Positions 1-8,816 of a stretch of DNA of 64,000 nt are shown here, piece after piece; positions within the stretch are counted from its first letter, which is position 1, and each line of letters opens with the position of its first letter. The notes beneath the pieces are model-generated. The model was given only the letters and a program-made list of their open reading frames with translations. It made no database searches and was not told the DNA's origin. The DNA is taken from contig NZ_RAPK01000008.1 in assembly GCF_003610495.1 (NCBI RefSeq), positions 1-64,000 of the forward strand, written 5' to 3'. The position numbers and the translations under genes are program-made. The DNA is from Sinobaca qinghaiensis. GTDB taxonomy: Bacteria; Bacillota; Bacilli; Bacillales; Marinococcaceae.

Positions 1-195
1 TTATCGGGTATTAGCTCCGGTTTCCCGGAGTTATCCCCGTCTAGAGGGCAGGTTGCCCACGTGTTACTCACCCGTCCGCCGCTCAATTCCCCGGTTTCCC
101 TCCGAAGAGGTCCGCCGGGTGCATGCGCTCGACTTGCATGTATTAGGCACGCCGCCAGCGTTCGTCCTGAGCCAAGATCAAACTCTCCATGAAAG
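1..195 (-). rRNA. 16S ribosomal RNA, 5' end only
   Basis: The minus strand reads as the first ~190 bases of a bacterial 16S rRNA: the GAGTTTGATC primer-8F site near 185, then GACGAACGCTGGCGGCGTGCC, the CATGCAAGTCGAGCG stretch before V1, and GTGAGTAACACGTGGGCAACC. Only the 5' end lies in the window; the rest of the operon runs off the left edge. The exact mature 5' end is approximate. Confidence 0.97.
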
Positions 196-326
196 TTGAT
201 GCTTAGTTCTTGCTGGTCTTACCTTGCGCAGCAGGCCTTGCCTGCCGCGACTTGTTGTTCGCGCGTTGTTTTCATTCCATTTTCAAAGGACACTCTTCCA
301 CCAAATGATGTGTGGGGAAGAATACT

Positions 327-356
327 AATGTACCAAATAACAGTACAGTTTGTCAA
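327..356 (-). promoter_or_regulatory. rrn promoter in front of 16S
   Basis: On the minus strand a perfect -35 TTGACA (356-351) is followed after 18 bases by TACATT (332-327), about 130 bases upstream of the 16S 5' end and downstream of tRNA-Ile. It suggests that 16S has its own promoter in addition to read-through from the tRNA cluster. The call is by consensus only. Confidence 0.6.
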
Positions 357-364
357 GCATTATA

Positions 365-441
<77 letters not shown>

Positions 442-528
442 ATTTTTTTATTCTGAATGGGTTTCTACATTAACTGCAGGCATAAAAAAAGAGCAGTTCC
501 TGTAATATGAAATTATCAGATTAAATAA

Positions 529-602
529 TGGAGCGGGCGATGGGAATCGAACCCACATCATCAGCTTGGAAGGCTGAGGTTTTACCACTAAACTACGCCC
601 GC
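529..602 (-). tRNA. tRNA-Gly (TCC)
   Basis: A 74-base cloverleaf starting GCGGGCGTAGTTTAGTGG with anticodon TCC in loop CTTCCAA, T-loop GGTTCGATTCC and encoded CCA. Confidence 0.97.
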
Positions 603-607
603 ATAAA

Positions 608-684
608 TGGTCGGGAAGACAGGATTCGAACCTGCGACCCCTTGGTCCCAAACCAAGTGCTCTACCAAGCTGAGCTACTTCCCG
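608..684 (-). tRNA. tRNA-Pro (TGG)
   Basis: A 77-base cloverleaf starting CGGGAAGTAGCTCAG with anticodon TGG, T-loop GGTTCGAATCC and encoded CCA. Confidence 0.97.
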
Positions 685-792
685 TTTTCGAAAAAAATAA
701 AAGCATATTGTTATTACTCTATGCTTTAACTTTAATCAAGACTTATCATTTAAGCGTATATAATCATTCGTATGAAATTAATTAAAAAGAAA

Positions 793-869
793 TGGTGCGC
801 CCGAGAGGACTCGAACCTCTAACCTTCTGATTCGTAGTCAGATACTCTATCCAGTTGAGCTACGGGCGC
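793..869 (-). tRNA. tRNA-Arg (ACG)
   Basis: A 77-base cloverleaf starting GCGCCCGTAGCTCAAC with anticodon ACG (wobble A read as inosine in this family) and encoded CCA. Confidence 0.96.
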
Positions 870-889
870 CCGATAATAGTTGATTTATA

Positions 890-977
<88 letters not shown>

Positions 978-1008
978 GCAAACATTGTTTTAAGTATAAG
1001 AAATAAAA

Positions 1009-1094
1009 TGGTGCGGGTGAAGGGACTTGAACCCCCACGTCATAAAGACACTAGATCCTAAGTCTAGCGCGTCTGCCAATTCCGCCACACCCGC
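1009..1094 (-). tRNA. tRNA-Leu (TAG)
   Basis: An 86-base class II tRNA starting GCGGGTGTGGCGGAATTGG with anticodon TAG, a long variable arm and encoded CCA. Confidence 0.96.
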
Positions 1095-1101
1095 AAATAA
1101 G

Positions 1102-1176
1102 TGGCTGGGCTAGCTGGATTCGAACCAGCGCATCACGGAGTCAAAGTCCGATGCCTTACCGCTTGGCCATAGCCCA
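1102..1176 (-). tRNA. tRNA-Gln (TTG)
   Basis: A 75-base cloverleaf starting TGGGCTATGGCCAAGCGG with anticodon TTG in loop CTTTGAC. The U1 start and AGCCA 3' end are typical of tRNA-Gln. Confidence 0.97.
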
Positions 1177-1251
1177 ATATTAAGGAAAGTTACTTCCTAG
1201 TTAGCCATTATAATACATTAGTTGATATTTTTCAAAGGAACATAATTTAAA

Positions 1252-1328
1252 TGGCGGTCCGGACGGGACTCGAACCCGCGACCTCCTGCGTGACAGGCAG
1301 GCATTCTAACCAACTGAACTACCGGACC
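1252..1328 (-). tRNA. tRNA-Asp (GTC)
   Basis: A 77-base cloverleaf starting GGTCCGGTAGTTCAG with anticodon GTC, T-loop GGTTCGAGTCC and encoded CCA. Confidence 0.97.
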
Positions 1329-1351
1329 ATTTAATGTTGTTAAAAAGTGAA

Positions 1352-1427
1352 TGGTGGAGGATGACAGGATCGAACTGCCGACCCCCTGCTTGTAAGGCAG
1401 GTGCTCTCCCAGCTGAGCTAATCCTCC
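1352..1427 (-). tRNA. tRNA-Val (TAC)
   Basis: A 76-base cloverleaf starting GGAGGATTAGCTCAG with anticodon TAC and encoded CCA. Confidence 0.97.
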
Positions 1428-1431
1428 ATAT

Positions 1432-1506
1432 TGGTGACCCGTACGGGATTCGAACCCGTGATACCGCCGTGAAAGGGCGGTGTCTTAACCACTTGACCAA
1501 CGGGCC
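1432..1506 (-). tRNA. tRNA-Glu (TTC)
   Basis: A 75-base cloverleaf starting GGCCCGTTGGTCAAG with anticodon TTC in loop CTTTCAC and encoded CCA. Confidence 0.97.
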
Positions 1507-1512
1507 GAATCA

Positions 1513-1604
1513 TGGCGGAGAAGGAGGGATTCGAACCCTCGCGCCGTTTACACAACCTACTCCCTTAGCAGGGGAGCCCCTTATAGCCACTTGGGTACTT
1601 CTCC
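1513..1604 (-). tRNA. tRNA-Ser (GCT)
   Basis: A 92-base class II tRNA starting GGAGAAGTACCCAAG with anticodon GCT, a long variable arm and encoded CCA. Confidence 0.97.
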
Positions 1605-1606
1605 AT

Positions 1607-1681
1607 TGGCTCCACAGGCAGGATTCGAACCTGCGACCGATCGGTTAACAGCCGATAGCTCTACCACTGAGCTACTGTGGA
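1607..1681 (-). tRNA. tRNA-Asn (GTT)
   Basis: A 75-base cloverleaf starting TCCACAGTAGCTCAGTGG with anticodon GTT and encoded CCA. It is the first tRNA of the cluster; Asn-Ser-Glu is also the leading order I remember for the B. subtilis trnS cluster. Confidence 0.97.
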
Positions 1682-1711
1682 ATGTGCATTATTTTTGATG
1701 CGACATTGAGT

Positions 1712-1740
1712 AGTTTACATGATAGCGCATATGATGTCAA
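1712..1740 (-). promoter_or_regulatory. sigA-type promoter of the tRNA cluster
   Basis: On the minus strand TTGACA (1740-1735) and TAAACT (1717-1712) are separated by exactly 17 bases, about 30 bases upstream of tRNA-Asn. The arrangement fits a strong vegetative promoter driving all twelve tRNAs toward 16S. Confidence 0.75.
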
Positions 1741-1854
1741 TAGAATTTTTATTTATTTTAAATGGCTTTACAGAGGCAGTTACCAGCGTTTTTTCTGGTT
1801 GCTCTCAAGCGACTTTTATAATGTACCACAGCATGTAAAATAAGGTCAAGCGAT

Positions 1855-2301
1855 TCAGGAAACTTTTTTTAATTTTCCTTTGCAGCCTCCACAGACGTAC
1901 TTTGCAGTATCGATGCGCCGCACTCTGTGAAAGAGGCTTCCGCACCTGCTGCACCGGTATTTATGCTTATATCTTTTCTCTTTTTCATCCACCGGTCTGC
2001 AGTGCCTGGCTCCCCCTGTTTCCGCAAGAAGCTTTTTAAAATCCGCATCCCGGTGCTGATAACCTTTTCCTTCTATATGAAGATGATAGTGACAGAGTTC
2101 ATGTTTTATAATCGAAATTAATTCTTTTCTGCCGTGTATCTGGTAATGCTTTGGATTCATTTCAATATGATGGCTGTTCAGCATATAGCGGCCGCCGGTT
2201 GTCCGGAGCCTGCGGTTAAATGTACATTGATGAAGAAACGGCTTTCCAAAAAAAGAAATGGAAATGTCTTCTGCAAGTTTCTGCAGATCATGATTGTTCA
2301 T
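1855..2301 (-). CDS. SprT-like zinc metalloprotease family protein
   Basis: A 148-residue protein of the SprT-like family (B. subtilis YdcK). It has the metalloprotease motif HELCH at residues 67-71 and a C-terminal zinc ribbon with Cys pairs at 117/120 and 137/140. The length fits the family, which in Gram-positives is short and has no established substrate. It follows tex in the same direction, separated by a terminator, and precedes the tRNA cluster just as ydcK does in B. subtilis. The family call is firm; the cellular role is unknown. Confidence 0.9.
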   Translation of the reverse strand: MNNHDLQKLAEDISISFFGKPFLHQCTFNRRLRTTGGRYMLNSHHIEMNPKHYQIHGRKELISIIKHELCHYHLHIEGKGYQHRDADFKKLLAETGGARHCRPVDEKEKRYKHKYRCSRCGSLFHRVRRIDTAKYVCGGCKGKLKKVS

Positions 2302-2320
2302 CCGCTCCCGCCTTTCTACA

Positions 2321-2350
2321 GAAAAAGAGCACCTGCACCCAGGTACTCTT
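2321..2350 (-). terminator. terminator after tex
   Basis: On the minus strand the hairpin AAGAG-ACCT/AGGT-CTCTT is followed by a T run, just after the tex stop codon and before sprT. Confidence 0.65.
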
Positions 2351-2356
2351 TCCAGT

Positions 2357-4522
2357 TTATTTGTTTGGCTCTATCATCGTCAAGGCAATTCTTCCTTTTT
2401 TGGAGTCAACGCTGTCTATCCAGACCGGAATAATATCTCCGACCGATACAGCTTCCATTGGATGCTTGATGAAACGCTTCGCCATTTTTGATATATGGAC
2501 CAGCCCGTCCTGTTTCACACCGATATCCACAAACGCACCGAAATCGACAACATTACGCACCGTTCCCTGGAGCTCCATTCCCTCTTCCAGGTCTTCCATT
2601 TTCATAATTCCTTTTTTCAAGATAGGTTTCGGCAGATCTTCCCGCGGATCGCGGAGAGGCCGTTTTAAATCTTCAATAATATCCCGGATCGTCGGCTCTC
2701 CGGCACCCAGTGCTTCAGCTGATTCTTTAACGGAAAGCTGGGAGAGCTTTTCAATGAGCTCAGGACTGCCTGCGTCCGCCGCTGATGCATCTATAGAAGC
2801 AAGCAGTGCTTTAGCCGTCTTGTAGCTCTCCGGATGGATAGCGGTCTTGTCCAGCGGCTCTTTGCCATCTATGATACGCATAAATCCGGCTGCCTGTTCA
2901 TATGCCTTGCTGCCGAGTCTTGGTACTTTCTTGAGCTGCGCACGGCTTGTGAAGCTGCCGTTCTCTTCTCTGTATTTAATAATATTGCCCGCTACTGCTT
3001 TAGAAAGGCCCGATACATATTTTAAAAGACTCGGGGATGCCGTGTTTACGTTAACGCCGACTTTATTCACCGTTGTTTCCACTACGAACGCCAGGGAATC
3101 ATTAAGCTTTGCCTGGGTGACATCGTGCTGGTACTGTCCCACCCCGACAGATTTCGGGTCAATTTTAACCAGTTCCGCAAGCGGATCCTGAAGCCTTCTC
3201 GCAATGGACACACCGCTCCGCTGTTCAACGGAGAGTTCGCCGAATTCTTCCCTGCCTACTTCAGAAGCAGAATAAATACTTGCTCCTGCTTCATTTACAA
3301 TTAGATAGGCGGCCGAATGATTCCACTCTGTTATAGCCTCTGCCACAAATTCTTCCGTTTCCCTGGAGGCAGTCCCGTTACCAATGGCAATCACTTCCAC
3401 GCTGTATTTATCGAGAAGCTCTTTTAGGATTTTTCTCGACTCATCTACTTTATTAACCGGCGGCACCGGGTAGATGACCCCTACGTGCAGAAGCTTCCCA
3501 TTTTCATCTACGACTGCAATCTTGCAGCCTGTCCGGTAGGCCGGATCCAGCCCCAGAACGACTTTGCCTTTCATCGGCGGCTGCAGCAAAAGCTGCTTTA
3601 GGTTTTCAGAAAAAATATGAATGGCCTGCTCTTCACCTTTAGCCGTAAGCTCACTGCGGATTTCACGCTCAATGGATGGTGCAATCAGGCGCTTGTACGC
3701 ATCTTCATAGGCAGCTTTTACATGTTCAAGCGCCGGCGAACCGTATCGTTTTACAATTTTCTTTTCTATCATCTGAAGCGCACGTTCCTCTTCAATGGAC
3801 ACAGACACCTTTACCACTTTATCTTTTTCGCCGCGGTTCATAGCTAAAATACGGTGGGATGGCACTTTACGAACAGCTTCCTGGTACTCGTAGTACATTT
3901 CATACGTCCCGGCTTCATCCACGGCTCCTTTTTTCTGTTTGGAGGAAAGCAGGCCGTGGCGGAACGTCTGCTCCCGCAGCTCTTTGCGGATCGATGGATT
4001 ATCTGATACCCATTCCGCTATAATATCGCGCGCACCCTGCAGAGCCGCTTCCACATTTTCTACATCCATTTCTTCAGAAACATAGGCTTTGGCTTCTTCT
4101 TCCGGGCTTCCTTCTTTCGGCAGGGCAAACAAATAAGAAGCAAGCGGTTCAAGACCTCTTGCAGCTGCCGATGTAGCTCTCGTTTTTCTTTTCTGGCGGT
4201 AAGGTCGGTAGATATCCTCTAATTCCTGAAGCTTTTCTGCCGCTTCTATTGAATTCTTCAGTTCCGGCGTCAGTTTATCCTGTTCCTCGATCAAACGTGA
4301 AACCTCTTCTTTTCTCTGCTGCATCTGTCTTGTATATTCCCAGCCGTCCTGTACGTTTTTGATCTGTACTTCGTCTGCGCTGCCCGTCTGTTCTTTACGG
4401 TATCTTGAAATAAAAGGTACCGTATTTCCCTCTTCAAGCAGTTCAATAATATTGCGCACCCATTTTTCCTGCATAGACAGGGAGGTGGAAAGTTTTGTTA
4501 CGAGCTGATCCTGTTCTGTCAT
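2357..4522 (-). CDS. tex: Tex family RNA-binding transcriptional accessory protein
   Basis: A 721-residue Tex/YdcI protein, full length for the family. Visible parts in order are the helical N-terminal region, a YqgF/RNase H-like core (GLDPAYRTGCK near residue 325), helix-hairpin-helix repeats (around VGVNVNTASPSLLKYVSGLS), and a C-terminal S1 RNA-binding domain starting at GMELQGTVRNVVDFGAFVDIG. Tex binds nucleic acid and is linked to transcription and RNA handling; its exact function in Bacillus is unsettled. AAGGAG sits 11 bases before the ATG. Its place between rsbX and sprT matches B. subtilis. Confidence 0.95.
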   Translation of the reverse strand: MTEQDQLVTKLSTSLSMQEKWVRNIIELLEEGNTVPFISRYRKEQTGSADEVQIKNVQDGWEYTRQMQQRKEEVSRLIEEQDKLTPELKNSIEAAEKLQELEDIYRPYRQKRKTRATSAAARGLEPLASYLFALPKEGSPEEEAKAYVSEEMDVENVEAALQGARDIIAEWVSDNPSIRKELREQTFRHGLLSSKQKKGAVDEAGTYEMYYEYQEAVRKVPSHRILAMNRGEKDKVVKVSVSIEEERALQMIEKKIVKRYGSPALEHVKAAYEDAYKRLIAPSIEREIRSELTAKGEEQAIHIFSENLKQLLLQPPMKGKVVLGLDPAYRTGCKIAVVDENGKLLHVGVIYPVPPVNKVDESRKILKELLDKYSVEVIAIGNGTASRETEEFVAEAITEWNHSAAYLIVNEAGASIYSASEVGREEFGELSVEQRSGVSIARRLQDPLAELVKIDPKSVGVGQYQHDVTQAKLNDSLAFVVETTVNKVGVNVNTASPSLLKYVSGLSKAVAGNIIKYREENGSFTSRAQLKKVPRLGSKAYEQAAGFMRIIDGKEPLDKTAIHPESYKTAKALLASIDASAADAGSPELIEKLSQLSVKESAEALGAGEPTIRDIIEDLKRPLRDPREDLPKPILKKGIMKMEDLEEGMELQGTVRNVVDFGAFVDIGVKQDGLVHISKMAKRFIKHPMEAVSVGDIIPVWIDSVDSKKGRIALTMIEPNK

Positions 4523-4620
4523 GGATAAGAAACTCCTTTTTGTTCAGTATGTATGATCTCTTAAGCCCCATTACTATAACACGATGGCCCTTCTATCCAA
4601 AATCGGTCTTATGTCCGGAT

Positions 4621-4656
4621 AAAAAAAAGAGCCTTTCTGTTTGGCAGGAAGGACTC
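4621..4656 (-). terminator. terminator of the sigB operon
   Basis: On the minus strand an imperfect GAG-CCTT-CTG hairpin followed by eight T residues begins at the rsbX stop codon, closing the sigB operon before tex. Confidence 0.75.
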
Positions 4657-5263
4657 AAGATTCATATAACGACCCTATCAATACAGTACGGTCATCCTTG
4701 TTTTTTTGATTCTTCTCTGCTAAATAACGTACGGATACGTCTGTAGACTGAAGATCTATCATCCAGTTATACTCTTCCTGATTTATAGATATGCCATCGG
4801 AATGTAGAATAAAATGCAGATTCTTTTTATAGTAGTAGTGTTCCAGACGATAATGAAATTTGCGGCCGGATAAGAAGCCGGGAGCCGGAAGCGGGCGGTG
4901 CGTCTTCTCGTCATCCGCCGCAATAAATGAGCCGATATTTCCAATATTGCCGTATACTACTTTCTTTTCGTCAAATAATACCTTAAGAATAGTAATAACC
5001 GTACCGCGTTCTCCGCACAAATGGCGATTGCATTCGTCCATCAGATCCGGAACGGTCCACTCATGGTGGTTCCGCAGAATTTCCATTGCAATATTGGAAG
5101 ATTTGAAAGCAAATTCCCCGCTTCCCAACCCGTCCGCTACCGCGCAGAGAAAATAGTCTTCTGTTTCTACCGCCATAAAGGAATCCCCGCATAGGTTATT
5201 TCCTTCTTTTTCTTTCTGGTATACTACGGTTTTCACTTTGTTGTATGTTCTGCTCTCAATCAT
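4655..5263 (-). CDS. rsbX: RsbX phosphoserine phosphatase, sigB feedback regulator
   Basis: A 202-residue PP2C/SpoIIE-type phosphatase. In B. subtilis RsbX removes phosphate from RsbS (and RsbR) to reset the stressosome after a stress signal. The metal-binding ADGLGSGEFA motif is visible near residue 45 and a second HSDGIS motif near residue 155, as in the family. I chose the ATG that overlaps the sigB stop (ATGA); a longer frame upstream lies wholly inside sigB and has no ribosome site. It is the last gene of the operon. Confidence 0.93.
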   Translation of the reverse strand: MIESRTYNKVKTVVYQKEKEGNNLCGDSFMAVETEDYFLCAVADGLGSGEFAFKSSNIAMEILRNHHEWTVPDLMDECNRHLCGERGTVITILKVLFDEKKVVYGNIGNIGSFIAADDEKTHRPLPAPGFLSGRKFHYRLEHYYYKKNLHFILHSDGISINQEEYNWMIDLQSTDVSVRYLAEKNQKNKDDRTVLIGSLYES

Positions 5264-6075
5264 CACAGACACTCCGAGGGCTCTGTCCGAATGGAATCTC
5301 TCAGTTTTTGAAGAGCTCTTCTCTGCAGCCGGGATACGTGCATCTGGGAGATTCCAAGTTTTTCTCCTGTTTCTTTCTGACTTAAGTTTTCGAAATACGT
5401 ACATTTCAAAATTTCTTTTTCGCGCTCTGTCAGAACGGTAAATGCCTTTTGAAGCAGAAGCTGCTGATCTGTCTTTTCATAGCCTTCATCGGTTGCTCCA
5501 ACTAGATCAAGAAGCGTAACGGCACTGCCTTCCTGATCGGCTTCGATCGAGCGGTCCACCGACAGCGCCTGATAACTTTTTCCCATTTCCATGGTTTCAA
5601 GCACTTCTTCTACGGTCACTTCCAGGTATGCAGCAATCTCGTCCACCTGCGGGGAACGCTGTAAATCGCTCGTAAGCTCTTCCACCGCTTTTTTGATTCT
5701 TGGGCCAAGCTCTTTTATGCGGCGCGGTACATGAACGCTCCATGTTTTATCCCGGATAAAACGCTTGATCTCACCGACAATGGTTGGAACCGCAAACGAT
5801 TCAAAGCTGCGCTCAAAAGAATGGTCGAACCTGCGGAGTGCTGCAAGCAGGCCGATCATGCCAACCTGATAAAGGTCATCATCATGATCCTGTCCACGGG
5901 AAAACTTTCTGGCCAGCGACTGAACGAGCGATTCATAATGAAGAACGAGCTTCGTCTGTACTTCCTCATTGCGGTTATTCTGAAATTCTTCAATCCACTC
6001 ATATACGTGGGTATTATCTTTATTGTTTCTGCCCCTGCTCTTGTTTGTCTGCTGAGGTCGGGATTCCGTCGACAT
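5263..6075 (-). CDS. sigB: RNA polymerase sigma factor SigB, general stress
   Basis: A 270-residue sigma-70 family protein of the SigB/SigF type. Regions 2-4 are clear: GMIGLLAALRRFD, FAVPTIVGEIKRFIRD, the highly conserved DKTWSVHVPRRIKELGPRIK block and the C-terminal helix-turn-helix ISQMHVSRLQRRAL. It directs the general stress regulon and is held inactive by RsbW. The start chosen is the ATG after GGAGCAGC, overlapping the end of rsbW by 56 bases; an ATG five codons upstream is possible. Confidence 0.97.
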   Translation of the reverse strand: MSTESRPQQTNKSRGRNNKDNTHVYEWIEEFQNNRNEEVQTKLVLHYESLVQSLARKFSRGQDHDDDLYQVGMIGLLAALRRFDHSFERSFESFAVPTIVGEIKRFIRDKTWSVHVPRRIKELGPRIKKAVEELTSDLQRSPQVDEIAAYLEVTVEEVLETMEMGKSYQALSVDRSIEADQEGSAVTLLDLVGATDEGYEKTDQQLLLQKAFTVLTEREKEILKCTYFENLSQKETGEKLGISQMHVSRLQRRALQKLRDSIRTEPSECL

Positions 6076-6520
6076 GCTGCTCCACCCCATCTCTATGAAG
6101 GAACTTGGTCATGACGATAGCAACACCTGATTCATTACTGATTTCTACTTTATCCATTAACGTATCGATAAGGAAAAGCCCCAGGCCGCCTTCCTTTAAT
6201 TCCGAAACGGGCTTGGAACTGTCAATCGGCCCGATGTTTTCGAGCAGGCTGCTGACCTCCGTGCTTTCACCTCGGTCTGCCACAATGATTTGAATGCGGT
6301 CTTCACGGATAACACAGGAAAGAAGCATGTAGCCTGTTTTCTTATAAGCGTGATTCACAACGTTCGTACAGGCTTCCGCTACTGCAATCTTCATGTCTTC
6401 GATATCGTCATAGGAATATCCAGCTCTGCTTGCAATGCCGGAAACAGTAAGACGAACAACGCCTACGTATTCCGCTTTAGCAGGTATCTTCATTTCGAAA
6501 TGATCTGCATGATCGGTCAT
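6020..6520 (-). CDS. rsbW: RsbW anti-sigma B factor / RsbV kinase
   Basis: A 166-residue GHKL-type serine kinase. It binds and inhibits SigB, and phosphorylates and inactivates RsbV. The N box EACTNVVNHAY, the DRG G1 box and the GGLGLFLI G2 box are present. Its start overlaps the rsbV stop and its end overlaps the sigB start, the usual translational coupling that keeps sigma and anti-sigma balanced. Confidence 0.97.
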   Translation of the reverse strand: MTDHADHFEMKIPAKAEYVGVVRLTVSGIASRAGYSYDDIEDMKIAVAEACTNVVNHAYKKTGYMLLSCVIREDRIQIIVADRGESTEVSSLLENIGPIDSSKPVSELKEGGLGLFLIDTLMDKVEISNESGVAIVMTKFLHRDGVEQHVDGIPTSADKQEQGQKQ

Positions 6521-6852
6521 TATTGCGTTCCCTCCTTTTTCCCCTCTTCGATGTCTATAACTTCATCCAGGCCTGTAATGGAAAAAAGTCTCATTACCCT
6601 TTGGTTTAATCCAACAAGACGAAGCTTGCTGTTATTGGCTTCTGATGATTTTAAAGCGCCGACGAAAATACCAAGTCCGGTGCTGTCAATATAACTTACA
6701 TTTGTAAGGTCAACCGTAACGAGCTGACCGTCTTTTTCTGTCAGCGGCTCTATCGCTTCTTTGAGCTGCGGAGCGGTATAAGCGTCTACTTCACCCTCTA
6801 TATAAAGAATAGCTTCTTCTTTAGAGTGCTCTGTTTTAATATCTAAATTCAT
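6520..6852 (-). CDS. rsbV: RsbV anti-anti-sigma factor
   Basis: A 110-residue STAS-domain protein. In its unphosphorylated form it binds RsbW and frees SigB. The phosphorylatable serine lies in YIDSTGLG near residue 56. The ATG follows GGAGGAAATATATT, which fixes the start; upstream in-frame codons have no ribosome site. A sigB-type promoter lies just upstream, so rsbV-rsbW-sigB-rsbX can be transcribed separately from the upstream genes. Confidence 0.96.
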   Translation of the reverse strand: MNLDIKTEHSKEEAILYIEGEVDAYTAPQLKEAIEPLTEKDGQLVTVDLTNVSYIDSTGLGIFVGALKSSEANNSKLRLVGLNQRVMRLFSITGLDEVIDIEEGKKEGTQ

Positions 6853-6939
6853 AATATATTTCCTCCTGTTTCCTTTTTGCACCTTGTATCTATCTATAAT
6901 GAAATAAATGTTTTAGTAACTAGTCGTATCCATTCATTA

Positions 6940-6965
6940 CTTCCCGCTTTTATTTTTTATTAAAC
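6940..6965 (-). promoter_or_regulatory. internal sigB-dependent autoregulatory promoter
   Basis: On the minus strand GTTTAA (6965-6960) and GGGAAG (6945-6940) are separated by 14 bases. They match the B. subtilis sigB consensus GTTTAA-N12-14-GGGWAW at all positions but one. The -35 element contains the rsbU stop codon. B. subtilis has its sigB autoregulatory promoter at the same place, between rsbU and rsbV. Confidence 0.8.
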
Positions 6966-7973
6966 CTCTCTGCGGATAATGATCAGCGTAAAGTCATCAC
7001 GAAGCTGAAATCCCTGAAGTTTCTCCAGCTGATAAAACACATTTTCCACGAGCTGCTGAGCTGGAAGGTGCTTATACTGGCGGATCAGATTAGTGATCTC
7101 CTCCCGTTCAATAAACCCATCATCGGTCCGGCACTCGGTTACACCATCAGATAAAAGCACAATAAAATCGCCGGGCTCTACTTTTTTGTGGTATTCCAAA
7201 AAGCTGCTGTCTCTTCGGATTCCGAGCACAACACCTTTTGCTGATAGTTCGTCAAAGCTGTCTTCTGCATAGTTATAATAAAATCCGGGTTCATGCCCGG
7301 CGCCTGAATAATAAAAATGATGAACGCGTGGATCATACGAGCCGTACATCATTGTAATAAACATATTAGCCGCTACGTTCTGCTCTACAACCCGGTTTAA
7401 ATTCTCAAGAAGCGCGCCCGGCTGCAGCCGTTGTTCCGGATAGCTGTCCATTGCGTATTTAATCATGGACATACAAAGAGCCGCAGGCACGCCTTTTCCG
7501 ATAATATCGGCAATAGCCAGACCTACGCACCCGTTTTCATCTTTAACAAAATGATAATAGTCCCCGCTCATTTTCGAAGCAGGGACGCTAAGTACTCCAA
7601 CATCAAGATCCTGTACAAATGGAATCTCTTTAGGCAGAAAGGTCTGCTGCATGCTGGCAGCTACATTAATTTCATTTTCGAGTTCCCGCTGCTTATCCCT
7701 CAGGCTCTGGTGTTCCCTGTAGGCAAGACCGTATCCCATCATAACCTCCAGCAGAAATTCAAAAGAATCAACCGCTCCCTCCGGCATATAGGGGAACAGT
7801 TCTTCAATCGCTTCTATATGGAGACTCACTACCTCTTCCGGTGAAATTTGATTTTCCAGTACCTTTTTGCTGAACTGCTGGGCATAATATAACCCCTGTT
7901 CATTCTTTTCTTTCAGATAGGTGACTAGAATTTTTCTGTATTGTTCCTGCATGAGACTATATGAATCAGCCAA
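6960..7973 (-). CDS. rsbU: RsbU phosphatase, environmental stress arm of the sigB cascade
   Basis: A 337-residue protein: an N-terminal RsbT-binding helical domain (to about residue 85), a short coiled linker, and a C-terminal PP2C/SpoIIE phosphatase with MSGDYYH, ADIIGKGVPAALCMS and LLSDGVTE motifs. Activated by RsbT, it dephosphorylates RsbV-P. It starts with TTG, placed nine bases after AAAGGAGG. It follows rsbT by 15 bases. Confidence 0.96.
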   Translation of the reverse strand: MADSYSLMQEQYRKILVTYLKEKNEQGLYYAQQFSKKVLENQISPEEVVSLHIEAIEELFPYMPEGAVDSFEFLLEVMMGYGLAYREHQSLRDKQRELENEINVAASMQQTFLPKEIPFVQDLDVGVLSVPASKMSGDYYHFVKDENGCVGLAIADIIGKGVPAALCMSMIKYAMDSYPEQRLQPGALLENLNRVVEQNVAANMFITMMYGSYDPRVHHFYYSGAGHEPGFYYNYAEDSFDELSAKGVVLGIRRDSSFLEYHKKVEPGDFIVLLSDGVTECRTDDGFIEREEITNLIRQYKHLPAQQLVENVFYQLEKLQGFQLRDDFTLIIIRREV

Positions 7974-7988
7974 GTGTTAAAACCTCCT

Positions 7989-8408
7989 TTACCTGAGCCA
8001 TTTAACTGCCGTTATAACCGTTCCTTCTCCAACGACAGAATCGATATCAAAATCATCCATCAATCTCTTTACGCCCGGCAGTCCGGCTCCAAGCCCTCCC
8101 GAAGTCGTAAACCCGTCTTCCATTACTTCCCGGATGTTCTTAATCCCGGGACCACGGTCTTTTGCGGTGATCTTAATTCCTTTTTTGGCTCCACTGCTGT
8201 GATACTGCTCAATTGTTTCTATGATAATTTCGCCCTTTTCCGCATAGAGATATATGTTTCTTGCCAGTTCGGATATGGCTGTTGTTACACGGGCCTGATC
8301 CACGCTTCCAAAGCCGATTTCTTTTGCAAGATTCCGGCCGGCCTGCCTGGCTGAAACAATCCCCCATTCTGTATGCACTTCAACGCTGGATTGAACACTC
8401 ATATTCAT
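7989..8408 (-). CDS. rsbT: RsbT serine/threonine kinase, RsbU activator
   Basis: A 139-residue GHKL-type kinase. It is held in the stressosome by RsbR and RsbS, phosphorylates them on stress, and is then released to activate RsbU. Motifs [10 protein letters not shown] (N box), KDRGPGI (G1) and [14 protein letters not shown] (G2) are present. Its ATG overlaps the rsbS stop by four bases. Confidence 0.96.
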   Translation of the reverse strand: MNMSVQSSVEVHTEWGIVSARQAGRNLAKEIGFGSVDQARVTTAISELARNIYLYAEKGEIIIETIEQYHSSGAKKGIKITAKDRGPGIKNIREVMEDGFTTSGGLGAGLPGVKRLMDDFDIDSVVGEGTVITAVKWLR

Positions 8409-8761
8409 TCCTCCAGTTCCTGTTGAAGTTTCTCCAAACCTTGTTCAAGGTCCAGAGCGGTAGGGACGTCATCTAAAATAATACCCATATCTATTAAAGT
8501 GATGGCAACCGCCGGCTGAATTCCAGTCATCACTACTCTGGCACCCATAAGATTAGACATTTCTACGACGTCTCCGAGAACTTTTGCAATAAAAGAATCA
8601 ATCATTTCTACTGAGGTTAAGTCGATGACTACTCCTGCAGACCCTTCCTGGTGAATCTTATTTAACAGATCCTCCTGAAACTGAAGGGCGGTCTGGTCAT
8701 CTAAATCCACTTGAACGGATATAAGCAGATACTGCTGAAGCTTTAATATTGGAATTCGCAC
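8405..8761 (-). CDS. rsbS: RsbS stressosome scaffold (STAS domain)
   Basis: A 118-residue single STAS-domain protein that co-assembles with RsbR into the stressosome and sequesters RsbT. The conserved phosphoserine context [10 protein letters not shown] is present near residue 57. It starts with GTG, seven bases after GGAGGG. It overlaps rsbT by four bases. Confidence 0.95.
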   Translation of the reverse strand: MRIPILKLQQYLLISVQVDLDDQTALQFQEDLLNKIHQEGSAGVVIDLTSVEMIDSFIAKVLGDVVEMSNLMGARVVMTGIQPAVAITLIDMGIILDDVPTALDLEQGLEKLQQELEE

Positions 8762-8816
8762 GTCGGACCCTCCATTCTATAACTGCTCTGCTGTACTTTC
8801 GTACATTTCAATCGAT

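Noticed and set aside
2220-2825. A 201-codon plus-strand frame across the end of tex
   Set aside because: Antisense to the conserved S1 domain and without family features.
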